Below, piece by piece: positions 1 through 7,876 of a stretch of DNA of 54,053 nucleotides (positions are counted from its first letter, which is position 1; each line of letters opens with the position of its first letter). Below the pieces are notes generated by a model. That model worked only from the letters and a program-made list of their open reading frames with translations. It was not told where the DNA came from and did no database searches. Source of the stretch: Oscillospiraceae bacterium. Its GTDB lineage: Bacteria > Bacillota > Clostridia > Oscillospirales > Oscillospiraceae. A program made the position numbers and the translations under genes. The stretch spans positions 1 to 54,053 of the forward strand of contig JAFSIK010000083.1 of the NCBI GenBank assembly GCA_017439805.1, written 5' to 3'.

Positions 1-1
1 C

Positions 2-478
2 GCCGCGGGCAAGGAAGTAAAGAAGAAAAAGCTGGCTGAAATCGCTATGCAGTACGGCTATGTTTACGTAGCTCAGGTTGCCATGGGCGCCAGCTATCAG
101 CAGACCCTCAAGGCCTTTATCGAGGCTGAAAGCTATCCCGGACCCTCCATCATTATCGCCTACTCCCCCTGTATCAACCACGGCGCAAAGTCCGGCATGG
201 GCAAGAGCATGAGCGAGGCCAAGGCGGCGGTTGATTCCGGTTACTGGAACAATTTCCGCTACGACCCCAGAAGAGCAGACAAGGGTGAAAATCCCTTCAT
301 TCTGGACAGCAAGGCCCCCACCGGCAGCTATATCGACTTCATCAAAGGCGAGGTCAGATACAGCAGCCTTGAGCTGGCTTTCCCCGAAAGAGCCAAGGAG
401 CTCTTCGCCAAGGCCGAGCAGGAAGCCATCGCTTACAGAGCGCAGCTTGAAAAAATGGCCGAACCCCACAATAAATAA
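2..478 (+). CDS. nifJ: Pyruvate:ferredoxin oxidoreductase, C-terminal part (5' truncated by window)
   Basis: This is the last 158 residues of a reading frame open from the window edge. The segment YVAQVAMGASYQQTLKAF followed by SYPGPSIIIAYSPCINHG is typical of the C-terminal thiamine-diphosphate domain of single-chain pyruvate:ferredoxin (flavodoxin) oxidoreductase, which converts pyruvate and CoA to acetyl-CoA and CO2 while reducing ferredoxin. The end of the protein, with FRYDPRRADKGENPFILDSK, is also usual for this family. A strong terminator follows the stop codon directly, so this is the last gene of its unit. The rest of the enzyme lies upstream, so cofactor motifs such as the CxxC clusters cannot be checked here. 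Confidence 0.9.
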   Translation, partial: AAGKEVKKKKLAEIAMQYGYVYVAQVAMGASYQQTLKAFIEAESYPGPSIIIAYSPCINHGAKSGMGKSMSEAKAAVDSGYWNNFRYDPRRADKGENPFILDSKAPTGSYIDFIKGEVRYSSLELAFPERAKELFAKAEQEAIAYRAQLEKMAEPHNK

Positions 479-491
479 ATTCCAAACCAAA

Positions 492-521
492 CCCGCCCCG
501 ATAATTCGGGGCGGGTTTTTT
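492..521 (+). terminator. Rho-independent terminator after PFOR
   Basis: A perfect 9-bp stem, CCCGCCCCG (492-500) against CGGGGCGGG (507-515), has a 6-nt loop and is followed by six T residues. Confidence 0.9.
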
Positions 522-558
522 CATACTCCGGGGACAGGCGTCATAAAATTTATCGGTG

Positions 559-1608
559 ATGTTTATGAAAAAAATAGCGCTGTCGGCAGTTTTTTTGCTG
601 CTGGTGGTGTTTCTTGTGCCCCTGCTGATGCCGAAAAATCCGGCAGTCAGACAGGAAAAACCATCTCTTGACCAGGTTTTGCAAAGCACTCCCCTGCCGG
701 AAGCGCCCTCCGACTCCGAAAGCGGCATAATCCTGCCCGGAGCGGAAAATTCCTCCCTTACAGTGCGGCTTTTGGCGGAGGACGAGGTACTGAGCCTGCC
801 CCTTGAGGAGTACATTTTCGGCGTTGTGGCGTCGGAAATGCCCGCCTCCTTTGAGATTGAAGCTCTGAAAGCCCAGGCGGTGGCGGCGCGGACATACACC
901 CTGTATCGTTTGAAAAACGGCGGCGCCCACGACGAAGCCGATGTCTGCGCCGAACCCTCCTGCTGCAAGGCCTGGACGGACACGGCGGCGCTGGAGGAAA
1001 AATGGGGCGGCGACGGGGCGGTTTACGGAGAAAAAATATGGCAGGCCGTAAGCTCCACCGCAGATATGGCGGTACTGTACGAGGGCGAGCCTATTGACGC
1101 GGTGTTTCACTCCTCCTCGGCGGATTTCACCCAAAGCGCCCTGCAGGTCTGGGGTCGGGAGGTGGAATATCTTCAGAGCGTTAAAACCGGCGGTGAGGAG
1201 GCTTCCTCCCGTTTTCTGGCGGAAAAGACCTTTGCTCCGGAGGATTTCAAGGCCATTTTTCACTCCCATTATCCTCAGGCCGATTTTTCCGGCAGTACGG
1301 AAGGCTGGGTCAGCGATATCGCTCTGAACGATTCCGGCGCGGTAGCCGGGTGCAAAATCGGCGGCGTGGAGGTTGCGGGCACAAAGGTGCGGGAGATTTT
1401 TTCCCTCCAGAGCACCCGTTTTGAATACTCCGTCAAGGACGGCGCGGCGGTTTTTTCCACCCGGGGTTACGGACACGGCGTGGGAATGAGTCAGTACGGT
1501 GCCAACGCAATGGCGCTGGAGGGGGCGGATTTCCGGGAAATTCTTCGTCACTATTACACCGGCACGGAGGTCAAAAAAATTGACCCGGGCACCGCAGTGC
1601 CCGGGTGA
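559..1608 (+). CDS. spoIID: Stage II sporulation protein D (SpoIID/LytB domain)
   Basis: This is a 349-residue protein. An N-terminal membrane anchor (about residues 4-26, LSAVFLLLVVFLVPLL) precedes a SpoIID domain. The family signature GYGHGVGMSQYGANAMA is at about residues 303-319, and EYIFGVVASEMPASFEIEALKAQAVAARTY is the usual N-terminal part of the domain. SpoIID is the lytic transglycosylase that, with SpoIIP and SpoIIM, drives peptidoglycan remodelling during engulfment of the forespore. A GTG at 556, ATG at 559 and ATG at 565 are in frame; no strong Shine-Dalgarno decides among them and the ATG at 559 is a compromise. The last codons overlap a terminator hairpin that belongs to the converging gene on the other strand. 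Confidence 0.9.
   Translation: MFMKKIALSAVFLLLVVFLVPLLMPKNPAVRQEKPSLDQVLQSTPLPEAPSDSESGIILPGAENSSLTVRLLAEDEVLSLPLEEYIFGVVASEMPASFEIEALKAQAVAARTYTLYRLKNGGAHDEADVCAEPSCCKAWTDTAALEEKWGGDGAVYGEKIWQAVSSTADMAVLYEGEPIDAVFHSSSADFTQSALQVWGREVEYLQSVKTGGEEASSRFLAEKTFAPEDFKAIFHSHYPQADFSGSTEGWVSDIALNDSGAVAGCKIGGVEVAGTKVREIFSLQSTRFEYSVKDGAAVFSTRGYGHGVGMSQYGANAMALEGADFREILRHYYTGTEVKKIDPGTAVPG
1573..1606 (-). terminator. Terminator of the acyl-CoA dehydrogenase operon, embedded in the 3' end of spoIID
   Basis: A perfect 10-bp stem, ACCCGGGCAC (1583-1592) against GTGCCCGGGT (1597-1606), has a 4-nt loop. Read on the minus strand it is followed by CAATTTTTTT (complement of 1573-1582). The plus side lacks a T-tract, so it should terminate mainly minus-strand transcription. 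Confidence 0.85.
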
Positions 1609-1611
1609 TAT

Positions 1612-2544
1612 TCAGTTTACTCCGCGGCAGTCCGCGATAAAAAAACCAAGTTCGGAGGGTTCTGCGAAAAACACCTCGGCGGTTTTTGCGTCCCGGTATT
1701 TTACTTCCACCGGGAAATCACGCATATAGCCGCTCCCGCTCATAACCTGCACGCAGCGTCGCAGGGAGTCCACCGCGCTGCGGCAGCAGTACAGCTTTGC
1801 CATGGCGGCAAGCTCTGCAAAGCGCGGATCCCGGTTTCCGGCGGCGTGGGCGCACTTTTCCAGCATTGCCCGCCCCGCTTCGGCGGCGGTGAAGCAATCC
1901 GCCAGAGCCAGGCGGGTGTTTTCGAATTCCGTGATGCGCCTTTTAAACTGTACGCGGCGATAGGCGTGCTCCCGGGCTTCATTTGCGCCGGAAAGTGCCA
2001 ACCCAGCGGAAAGCGCCGCCATCATTGCCTGCAGACGGATGTCCTCTGCCGGGGTTTCAAGTGCCACGGCGGGGGTGTTTTCAAATTTAAGCGTCCCCGT
2101 GACCATTCCCCGCAGACCCATTTTATCGTCCAAATGACCGGCCTCGGTACCGTCGGCGCCGCCATTTACAAGGTATGCCTGCCGACCGCTTATCACCACG
2201 TAATATTCGGCCATCCCCGGGAAGGGAGCGTGGTGACAAATGCCGGAAATTTTGCCCTTTTCAAAGGAAATTTCTCCCCGGCAGATGGAAACCGGCACTC
2301 CCCGGCTGACGGCGGAGCGCACTTCCGGCGCGGTCTTTTCCGCCATATTGGCGGCGGTGAGCATAACCGCGGCGCAGGCGGCGGTGGAGCCGCAGACCTG
2401 TGCAAGGTCGAAAACCGTCCACATATTTTCGGCAAAATCGCTTTTTTCAAAAAGTCCGGCCTCAGCCGCAGCTTTAAGACCTTCAAGAGGGAGCACTCCC
2501 CTCTCATCTGTTTCCGGGGCCAGCTGTCTTATCTTTTCAAGCAT
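1612..2544 (-). CDS. Acyl-CoA dehydrogenase-like protein, shortened and with altered active-site motif
   Basis: This is a 310-residue acyl-CoA dehydrogenase paralog; full members have about 380 residues. The C-terminal part VQVMSGSGYMRDFPVEVKY then RDAKTAEVFFAEPSE aligns with the partner's VDILGAEGCMKDTLAELMF then RDAKITEIYEGTNE. The glutamate of YEGTNE, normally the catalytic base, falls on an alanine (FAEPSE), with a glutamate one position later. The N-terminal third is reduced and the FAD-site region is poorly conserved. The gene starts 5 nt after the stop of the full-length enzyme (ATG at 2544, GGGG 8 nt upstream; a GTG at 2553 overlaps the stop). Tight coupling suggests it is a partner subunit or a decayed duplicate. 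No electron-transfer flavoprotein gene is nearby. Confidence 0.75.
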   Translation of the reverse strand: MLEKIRQLAPETDERGVLPLEGLKAAAEAGLFEKSDFAENMWTVFDLAQVCGSTAACAAVMLTAANMAEKTAPEVRSAVSRGVPVSICRGEISFEKGKISGICHHAPFPGMAEYYVVISGRQAYLVNGGADGTEAGHLDDKMGLRGMVTGTLKFENTPAVALETPAEDIRLQAMMAALSAGLALSGANEAREHAYRRVQFKRRITEFENTRLALADCFTAAEAGRAMLEKCAHAAGNRDPRFAELAAMAKLYCCRSAVDSLRRCVQVMSGSGYMRDFPVEVKYRDAKTAEVFFAEPSELGFFIADCRGVN

Positions 2545-2549
2545 TTCAC

Positions 2550-3683
2550 TCACCCCTTCAGTTCCATGTTGCCGGCGATAATAAGGCGCTGTATCTCATT
2601 TGTGCCCTCGTAAATCTCGGTTATTTTGGCATCGCGGAACATAAGCTCCGCCAAGGTGTCTTTCATGCAGCCCTCCGCGCCCAGAATATCCACGCAGGCA
2701 CGGGTGACTTCATTGGCGGTCTCGGAGGCAAAAAGCTTGGCCTGGGAAGACTCCATGCCGAAATTTTCACCGGTGTCCGCCTTTGCGGCGGCTCTGTATA
2801 CCATAAGGCGGGCGGCCTCGGTCTTCGTCTGAAGCTCCGCCAGCTTAAACTGCACCCACTGACGGGAAAGCCTTTCGCTGTTTTTCTCTTTCAACGCGGC
2901 GACTGTCTCATCAATTGCTCCCTGAGCGATGCCCACCGCCTGGGCGGCTATCATCACCCTGCCGTACTCAAGGGCGTTGAGGGCATAGCTGAGACCCTTG
3001 CCAAGGGTACCCACCAGATTTTCCTCCGGCACGATGCAGTTTTCAAACACAAGCTCGCCTGTGGATGAGGCGCGGATGCCCATTTTTCGTTCTATCTTGC
3101 CAAGGGAAAAACCGGGGAAAGATTTTTCAACGATAAATTCGGAAATTTTCCGTCTGCCGTCGGGCAGTTCGGTAACGGCACCCACAAGGAAAATATCCGC
3201 AAGCTCGGCGTTTGTAATAAATTTTTTCCGGCCGTTCAGCACCCAATGACCGTCCTTTTTCACCGCGGTGGTTTCCGCGGCGGAGGTGTCGGAGCCGGCG
3301 TTGGGCTCGGTCAGGCCGAAGGCGCCGATGGAGGCGCCGGAAGCCAGAGGGGTAAGATATTTATCCTTCAAAAAGTCGCTGGCATTTTTCAGTATGGGCA
3401 CGGAAACCAGCTCCGTTGTAACGTTTATAACGCCTGCCACGGAGGGGTTGGTTTTGGACAGATACTCAATGCACATTGCGCCGGAGAGGTAGTCCTTTCC
3501 TCCGCCGCCGTACTTTTCGGGCATGGGAATGCCCAGCAGCTTATACTGCCGCAGGATTTCGATGACCTCATCGGGTATCTTTTCCTGCCGCTCAAGCTGC
3601 TGCCAGTATGGGCGCATAAGCTCCGCCACGTGCTGATAGACCTGGGCGTGGCGCTTATGATTTTCAGAAAGGAAAAAACTCAT
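2550..3683 (-). CDS. Acyl-CoA dehydrogenase (FAD-dependent)
   Basis: This is a full-length 377-residue acyl-CoA dehydrogenase. The N-terminal helical domain ends in the FAD/substrate signature FGLTEPNAGSDTSA (about residues 123-136). A middle beta domain carries NGRKKFITNAELADI. The C-terminal helical domain ends with FRDAKITEIYEGTNEIQRL, whose glutamate near residue 359 is the expected catalytic base. It should oxidise an acyl-CoA to the 2-enoyl-CoA and pass electrons to an electron-transfer flavoprotein; chain length or branching cannot be told from sequence. The ribosome-binding site is weak (GGTG). It is the first gene of a two-gene unit, with a promoter at 3722-3750 and a terminator at 1573-1606. 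Confidence 0.93.
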   Translation of the reverse strand: MSFFLSENHKRHAQVYQHVAELMRPYWQQLERQEKIPDEVIEILRQYKLLGIPMPEKYGGGGKDYLSGAMCIEYLSKTNPSVAGVINVTTELVSVPILKNASDFLKDKYLTPLASGASIGAFGLTEPNAGSDTSAAETTAVKKDGHWVLNGRKKFITNAELADIFLVGAVTELPDGRRKISEFIVEKSFPGFSLGKIERKMGIRASSTGELVFENCIVPEENLVGTLGKGLSYALNALEYGRVMIAAQAVGIAQGAIDETVAALKEKNSERLSRQWVQFKLAELQTKTEAARLMVYRAAAKADTGENFGMESSQAKLFASETANEVTRACVDILGAEGCMKDTLAELMFRDAKITEIYEGTNEIQRLIIAGNMELKG

Positions 3684-3721
3684 TTTTTCACCGGCTTTAA
3701 CTTAGTTTTGCATACTATATT

Positions 3722-3750
3722 ATTATATAACTTTCATTGCCGTTTGAAAA
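3722..3750 (-). promoter_or_regulatory. Sigma-A type promoter for the acyl-CoA dehydrogenase pair
   Basis: On the minus strand TATAAT (3722-3727) lies 17 nt downstream of TTTTCA (3745-3750). It sits just beyond the gdhA terminator and 39 nt before the start codon. Confidence 0.5.
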
Positions 3751-3751
3751 G

Positions 3752-3784
3752 AAAAAAATACCGCCCCGTATAAACGGAGCGGTA
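3752..3784 (-). terminator. Terminator of gdhA
   Basis: The stem TACCGCTCCG/CGGGGCGGTA (3759-3784 on the minus strand) has one internal mismatch and a 6-nt loop, and is followed by seven T residues (complement of 3752-3758). Confidence 0.85.
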
Positions 3785-3795
3785 TGTACGGTTTT

Positions 3796-5145
3796 TTAGA
3801 ACGCGCAGCCCTGCCACTTCATTGCCTCGGCAACCTTCAGGAAGCCTGCAATGTTGGCGCCGGCAACCAGGTTGCCGGCCATGCCGTACTCGGCGGCGGT
3901 GTTGGCGGTGGCGGCATAGATGTTTTTCATAATGCCGTGGAGCTTTTCGTCCACCTCGTCAAAGCTCCAGCTAAGACGCATGGAGTTCTGAGTCATTTCC
4001 AGACCGCTGGTGGCTACGCCGCCGGCATTTGCAGCCTTGGCGGGGCCAAAGAGCACGCCGGCCTCCTGGAAGGCGCGGGTGGCCTCAAGGGTAGTGGGCA
4101 TATTTGCGCCCTCGGAAACGGCCTGAACGCCGTTTTTGATAAGAGCCTGAGCGCCGGTCAGGTCGATTTCGTTCTGGGTGGCGCAGGGCAGGGCGATGTC
4201 GCAGGGAATGGTCCAGATGCCCTTGCAGCCGGGATGATACTCGGCGCCGGGCACCAGATTTACGTACTCGCTGATGCGCTTGCGCTCAACTTCCTTGATC
4301 TGCTTGATAACCTTGTAATCGATGCCGTTGGGGTCATAGATGTAGCCGTCGGAATCGCTCATGGCGATGACCTTGCCGCCCAGCTCGGTAGCCTTGCGGT
4401 TGGCGTAAGTGGCAACGTTGCCGCTGCCGGAAACGATGACCTTCTTGCCCTCAAAGCCGGAGCCGTTGGCCTTGAGCATCTCGTCGGTGTAGTAGCAAAG
4501 GCCGAAACCGGTTGCCTCGGTGCGGGCCAGAGAGCCGCCGGAGTACAGGCTCTTGCCGGTGATGGTGCCGGTGAACTCACCCTGCAGCTTCTTGTACATA
4601 CCGAACATATAGCCTACTTCACGGCTGCCAACGCCAATGTCGCCGGCGGGAACGTCGGTATCGGGGCCGATGTATTTCCAAAGTTCGCTCATAAAGCTCT
4701 GGCAGAAACGCATAACTTCGGCGTCGCTCTTGCCGCGGGGGTCAAAGTCAGCGCCGCCCTTGCCGCCGCCCATGGGCAGGCCGGTAAGGCTGTTTTTGAA
4801 TATCTGCTCAAAACCCAGGAACTTAAGTATGGACAGATTTACGCTGGGATGGAAACGGCAGCCGCCCTTGTAGGGGCCGATGGCGTTGTTGAACTGTACG
4901 CGGTAGCCGCGGTTAAAGTGAACTTTGCCCTGATCGTCAGTCCAGTTTACACGGAAGGTGATTACCCTGTCAGGCTCTACCAGCTGCTCGAAAATACCGG
5001 CCTTTACCAGGTCGGGACGGCGGTCAACAACGGGAGAAAGGGTTTCAAAAACTTCCTGAACAGCCTGGAAAAATTCCGGCTGGGGCTCGGTATGGGCCTT
5101 CAGATAGTCAAACAGATTCTGGAGGTATTCATTCTTAATGGCCAT
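3796..5145 (-). CDS. gdhA: Glutamate dehydrogenase (probably NADP-type)
   Basis: This 449-residue enzyme interconverts glutamate and 2-oxoglutarate plus ammonia; the length fits the hexameric small glutamate dehydrogenases. FRVNWTDDQGKVHFNRGYRV and GGCRFHPSVN are in the N-terminal substrate domain. The glycine-rich lysine loop PMGGGKGGADFDPRGKSD (about residues 124-141) carries the catalytic lysine. GKKVIVSGSGNVA (about residues 230-242) is the Rossmann nucleotide loop. The C-terminal NPGG-like region is NAGGVATSGLEMTQNSMRLSW. The ATG at 5145 has AGGAG 9 nt upstream. Monocistronic: own promoter at 5180-5208 and own terminator. The gene may supply ammonium assimilation or glutamate fermentation. 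Confidence 0.96.
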   Translation of the reverse strand: MAIKNEYLQNLFDYLKAHTEPQPEFFQAVQEVFETLSPVVDRRPDLVKAGIFEQLVEPDRVITFRVNWTDDQGKVHFNRGYRVQFNNAIGPYKGGCRFHPSVNLSILKFLGFEQIFKNSLTGLPMGGGKGGADFDPRGKSDAEVMRFCQSFMSELWKYIGPDTDVPAGDIGVGSREVGYMFGMYKKLQGEFTGTITGKSLYSGGSLARTEATGFGLCYYTDEMLKANGSGFEGKKVIVSGSGNVATYANRKATELGGKVIAMSDSDGYIYDPNGIDYKVIKQIKEVERKRISEYVNLVPGAEYHPGCKGIWTIPCDIALPCATQNEIDLTGAQALIKNGVQAVSEGANMPTTLEATRAFQEAGVLFGPAKAANAGGVATSGLEMTQNSMRLSWSFDEVDEKLHGIMKNIYAATANTAAEYGMAGNLVAGANIAGFLKVAEAMKWQGCAF

Positions 5146-5179
5146 ACTTATTACTCCTTACAATTAAAATGTTGGGGGT

Positions 5180-5208
5180 ATTATAGCATCCATAGGGGGT
5201 TTTTGCAA
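5180..5208 (-). promoter_or_regulatory. Strong promoter of gdhA
   Basis: On the minus strand TTGCAA (5203-5208), a 17-nt spacer and TATAAT (5180-5185) are present, with a TGn extension before the -10 box. Confidence 0.75.
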
Positions 5209-5344
5209 GGGATTTTGAAATAAAGTTTCAATTTTCCTGTATATTTTCTCATTTTTCTGGATTTTCACATTTTTTATGAAAGTTGGGTTTCTTGCCGCTT
5301 CATTTCAAGTACACAAAAAGTTTACACTTTTAATGCGAATTTTA

Positions 5345-5373
5345 GTGAAATTTTTATAGATTTGGTGTATAAT
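5345..5373 (+). promoter_or_regulatory. Probable promoter of the zinc-ribbon membrane protein gene
   Basis: TATAAT at 5368-5373 lies 17 nt after GTGAAA (5345-5350, four of six consensus bases), and 44 nt before the start codon. The rest of 5209-5344 is AT-rich with no other recognisable feature. Confidence 0.5.
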
Positions 5374-5417
5374 TTTCTTTACCCCTTGAAATTTACCGTT
5401 TCCGGAGGCACATCCGC

Positions 5418-5804
5418 ATGAACTTTTTCCGCAGACTTTTCTACGGCCGCTACGGAGGGGACAAATTCAACACCTTCCTGTGTGCCGTTACCATAATCGT
5501 ATATTTCGTTTTCTTCTTTACCGGGGTGAAGCTGGTGCTCATCGCGGCGGCGCTGCTTTATGCCTATGTACTGATGAGGATGTTCTCCAAAAACATCCCC
5601 GCCCGCCAGAGGGAACTGCATTGGTATATGAAAAAGCGCCAGAAGGTTGTAAACCTTTTCCGGGGCAGCCGCGCAAGAGCTCAGGACACCACCCACAAAT
5701 ACTTCCGCTGCCGCAAGTGCGGCCGCACTCTGCGGGTACCCAAAGGCAAGGGAAAGATAAATATCAAATGCCCCTGCGGCAACACCATAACGAAAAAGAC
5801 ATAA
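5418..5804 (+). CDS. Small membrane protein with C-terminal zinc ribbon, function unknown
   Basis: This 128-residue protein has two adjacent hydrophobic segments (about residues 17-35 and 38-54; FLCAVTIIVYFVFFFTG and LVLIAAALLYAYVLM). A basic linker follows, then a C-terminal zinc-ribbon-like knuckle: FRCRKCGRTLRVPKG (CxxC) and IKCPCGN (CxC). This layout suggests a membrane-anchored protein with its metal-binding tail in the cytoplasm. I do not recognise a named family. The start has GGAGG 11 nt upstream and its own probable promoter. It is monocistronic, ending in a bidirectional terminator shared with the converging hslO. Confidence 0.8.
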   Translation: MNFFRRLFYGRYGGDKFNTFLCAVTIIVYFVFFFTGVKLVLIAAALLYAYVLMRMFSKNIPARQRELHWYMKKRQKVVNLFRGSRARAQDTTHKYFRCRKCGRTLRVPKGKGKINIKCPCGNTITKKT

Positions 5805-5805
5805 A

Positions 5806-5836
5806 AAAGGACACCTTTCGGTGTCCTTTAATTTTT
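5806..5836. terminator. Bidirectional terminator between the zinc-ribbon gene and hslO
   Basis: The perfect 10-bp stem AAAGGACACC/GGTGTCCTTT (5806-5815, 5820-5829) has a 4-nt loop. A T-rich tail follows on the plus strand and the A-run before the stem supplies T residues on the minus strand. Confidence 0.85.
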
Positions 5837-6707
5837 ACATATCGGCAAGAAGCGCGTCGATATCCTCGGGGGTGAAGTTATAGATATTGTCGCAGAAACG
5901 GCAGGTCATCTCCGCTCCGCCCTGCTCCTGTCTTATCTTGGTAAGCTCTTCCCTGCCCAGGCTGACCAGGGCGGCGGAAAGGCGCTCCCGGCTGCAGGTG
6001 CAGCGGTATTCAACTTCCTGCTCCTCCAGAATGTGAACGTCCAGCTCTCCCAGCAGAGCATTTATGATGTCCTCGGGAGTCATGCCCGCGTCCAGCATCT
6101 TTGTAACGGCGCCGTTTCGGATAACGGCGGACTCGATTTTGTCAATAAGACTGTCCTCGGCCCCGGGCATCAGCTGGATTATATATCCTCCGGCGGCACG
6201 GACGGTGCGGTCCCGCTCCACCAGTACGCCAAGAGCCACGGCGGAGGGTATCTGCTCGCTTTCGGTGAAATAAAGGGCAAGGTCCTCGGCAATTTCACCC
6301 CCCAGCAGCTCAACGCTGCCAACATAAGGCTCTTTCAGGCCAAGGTCCTTGATAACGGTAAGAAGTCCCTCGCCCACGCCGCTGCCAACGTCGATCTTGC
6401 CGTCATCGCGCAGGGGCAGGTCAATCTGGCCGTTTCGCACATAGCCGCGGGGGTTGCCGTCGCAGTCGGACACGGCGAAAATCATGCCCAGAGGGCCACT
6501 GCCGTTAATCTGCAGGCTTACACTGCCCTTTTCGGCCTTGAGCATATTGCCCATCATGGAGGCCGCGGACAATGTTCTGCCCAGAGCGGCGGTGCCAAGG
6601 GGAGACAGATTGTGTATCTGTCTTGCGCGCTCGCATATACCGCGGGAGGTGATTGCGGCAATTTTAACGGTGCCGCCTGCGGCGGTGGCGCGTACTATTT
6701 TATCCAT
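5835..6707 (-). CDS. hslO: Hsp33 redox-regulated chaperone
   Basis: This 290-residue protein matches Hsp33, a holdase activated by oxidation. The four redox-switch cysteines are present near the C-terminus as CTCSRERL (CxC) and CRFCDN (CxxC). The body carries LGRTLSAASMMGNMLK and GNPRGYVRNGQIDLPL, usual for the family. The ATG at 6707 is preferred because GGAG lies 11 nt upstream and overlaps the earlier in-frame GTG at 6719. It overlaps the upstream methyltransferase gene by 8 nt and is the last gene of yerC-methyltransferase-hslO. In an anaerobe it would protect proteins during oxygen or hypochlorite exposure. Confidence 0.95.
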   Translation of the reverse strand: MDKIVRATAAGGTVKIAAITSRGICERARQIHNLSPLGTAALGRTLSAASMMGNMLKAEKGSVSLQINGSGPLGMIFAVSDCDGNPRGYVRNGQIDLPLRDDGKIDVGSGVGEGLLTVIKDLGLKEPYVGSVELLGGEIAEDLALYFTESEQIPSAVALGVLVERDRTVRAAGGYIIQLMPGAEDSLIDKIESAVIRNGAVTKMLDAGMTPEDIINALLGELDVHILEEQEVEYRCTCSRERLSAALVSLGREELTKIRQEQGGAEMTCRFCDNIYNFTPEDIDALLADM

Positions 6708-7455
6708 TGGTGTAGTCACTCCTTATTGCAACGAAAAATACCCGGTCATCATCGGGGCAGGGTTCTTTGAAATTCAGCTCCCCGTAGCGGCGCACGGCGC
6801 AAAATCCGTTTTCCAGCAGCGCCTTTTCGATTTCCTCCGGGGTAAAGGCATATTCCAGATGCTCCTCGGTATCACGGCGCCACAGGTCGCCCTCCCGGGT
6901 GAAAATGTCCATGTAATAACCGCAGCGGCGCTCCGCCTCGTCATATCCCACCTGCCACACACAGAAGGAATCTTCCGCCTCGGCAACGAAGCTGCGTCCG
7001 GCGATGCGCTGGAATTTCCACATGGAATTTATATCGAAAATGAACAGGCCGCCGGGCTCGATAAAGTTTTTAAGTCTGGAGAGCATTTCTGACAGTTCAC
7101 GGGTATCGTTAAGATAATTTATGCTGTCAAGACAGCACAGGGCGGCGTCATAGGTGCCGTAAAGGTCAATCCCGCGCATATCCTGGCACAGGAGCATGGG
7201 GCGGTTTTCGCCCAGATCGCCCATCTTGCCCATGGCCTCGCAGAGCATTTCGGGGGAAATATCCGTGGCTGTCACATCATATCCCCTTTTGCACAGCTCG
7301 ATTGCAAGGCTGCCGGTACCGCAGGCAAGTTCCACGATGGTTTTCACCTGTCGGCCTTCGCTGGCAAACGCTTTTTCAAAATAATCCGCCCAGGCGGTGT
7401 AATTTACGTCCCCGGTAAAGGCGTCATAGCCCCCGGCAAGAGTGGAATAAGTCAT
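6700..7455 (-). CDS. Class I SAM-dependent methyltransferase
   Basis: This 251-residue protein has the SAM-binding motif I VELACGTGSLAIELC (about residues 41-55), then VTATDISPEMLCEA with the acidic end of strand beta-2, and a motif-IV-like LCQDMRGIDLYGTYDAALC. The substrate is unknown; the fold resembles small-molecule methyltransferases annotated as methyltransferase domain 25. The start codon overlaps the yerC stop by 4 nt (ATGA) and the end overlaps hslO, so the three genes are translationally coupled. Confidence 0.88.
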   Translation of the reverse strand: MTYSTLAGGYDAFTGDVNYTAWADYFEKAFASEGRQVKTIVELACGTGSLAIELCKRGYDVTATDISPEMLCEAMGKMGDLGENRPMLLCQDMRGIDLYGTYDAALCCLDSINYLNDTRELSEMLSRLKNFIEPGGLFIFDINSMWKFQRIAGRSFVAEAEDSFCVWQVGYDEAERRCGYYMDIFTREGDLWRRDTEEHLEYAFTPEEIEKALLENGFCAVRRYGELNFKEPCPDDDRVFFVAIRSDYTNG

Positions 7456-7739
7456 TTCTTCAGCCTCTCGATAGCAGTTGCGTAACCGCCGTCGCCGTAA
7501 TTTATGGCACGGCTGACGCGGCTTATGGTGGCGCTGCTGGCGCCGGTTGCGTCCATTATATCTGTGTATACCTTGCCTTCAGAAAGCATGATCGCGGCCT
7601 GAAAGCGCTGCTCAAGAGCGCTCAGCTCCGTGCGGGTGCAAAGATCCACAAGGAATTTTTTACATTCGTCAACGGTTTCCAGGGTCAGAATAGCTCTGTA
7701 AAGGTCGTCGCTGGGGTTTATATTGTTTCCGGGCTTCAT
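7452..7739 (-). CDS. yerC: TrpR-like YerC/YecD family DNA-binding protein
   Basis: This 95-residue protein matches the YerC/YecD family, small TrpR-fold helix-turn-helix proteins found across Firmicutes. CKKFLVDLCTRTELSALEQR and ASSATISRVSRAINYGDGGY (recognition helix) are the diagnostic parts. The regulated genes are unknown. The ATG at 7739 has GGAGGTGG a few bases upstream. It heads the three-gene unit that ends with hslO. Confidence 0.88.
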   Translation of the reverse strand: MKPGNNINPSDDLYRAILTLETVDECKKFLVDLCTRTELSALEQRFQAAIMLSEGKVYTDIMDATGASSATISRVSRAINYGDGGYATAIERLKK

Positions 7740-7833
7740 AATCCACCTCCGGTAAAATTAGCGCTTCGCTCTGATTTTATAGTTTAACACATCATTGTAT
7801 GAAATTAAATAGCTCAGCGAAAATTTTACAAAC

Positions 7834-7863
7834 AAAAACCCCGGCTGCGAAACAGCCGGGGTT
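7834..7863 (-). terminator. Terminator after hup
   Basis: The 9-bp GC stem CCCCGGCTG/CAGCCGGGG (7839-7861) has a 5-nt loop; on the minus strand it runs into TTTTTGTTT. It marks the end of the long recJ-to-hup gene run. Confidence 0.88.
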
Positions 7864-7876
7864 CGTTTTTTAAAGG

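Noticed and set aside
1612..2544. Annotating the short acyl-CoA dehydrogenase as a pseudogene
   Set aside because: The frame is intact over 310 codons, has a ribosome-binding site and keeps the C-terminal domain, so it is treated as a gene, though its catalysis is doubtful.
3784..5223. A 479-codon open frame on the plus strand opposite gdhA
   Set aside because: It is antisense to a clear full-length glutamate dehydrogenase, its Gly/Ala/Val-rich translation matches no family, and it arises from GC-biased third positions.
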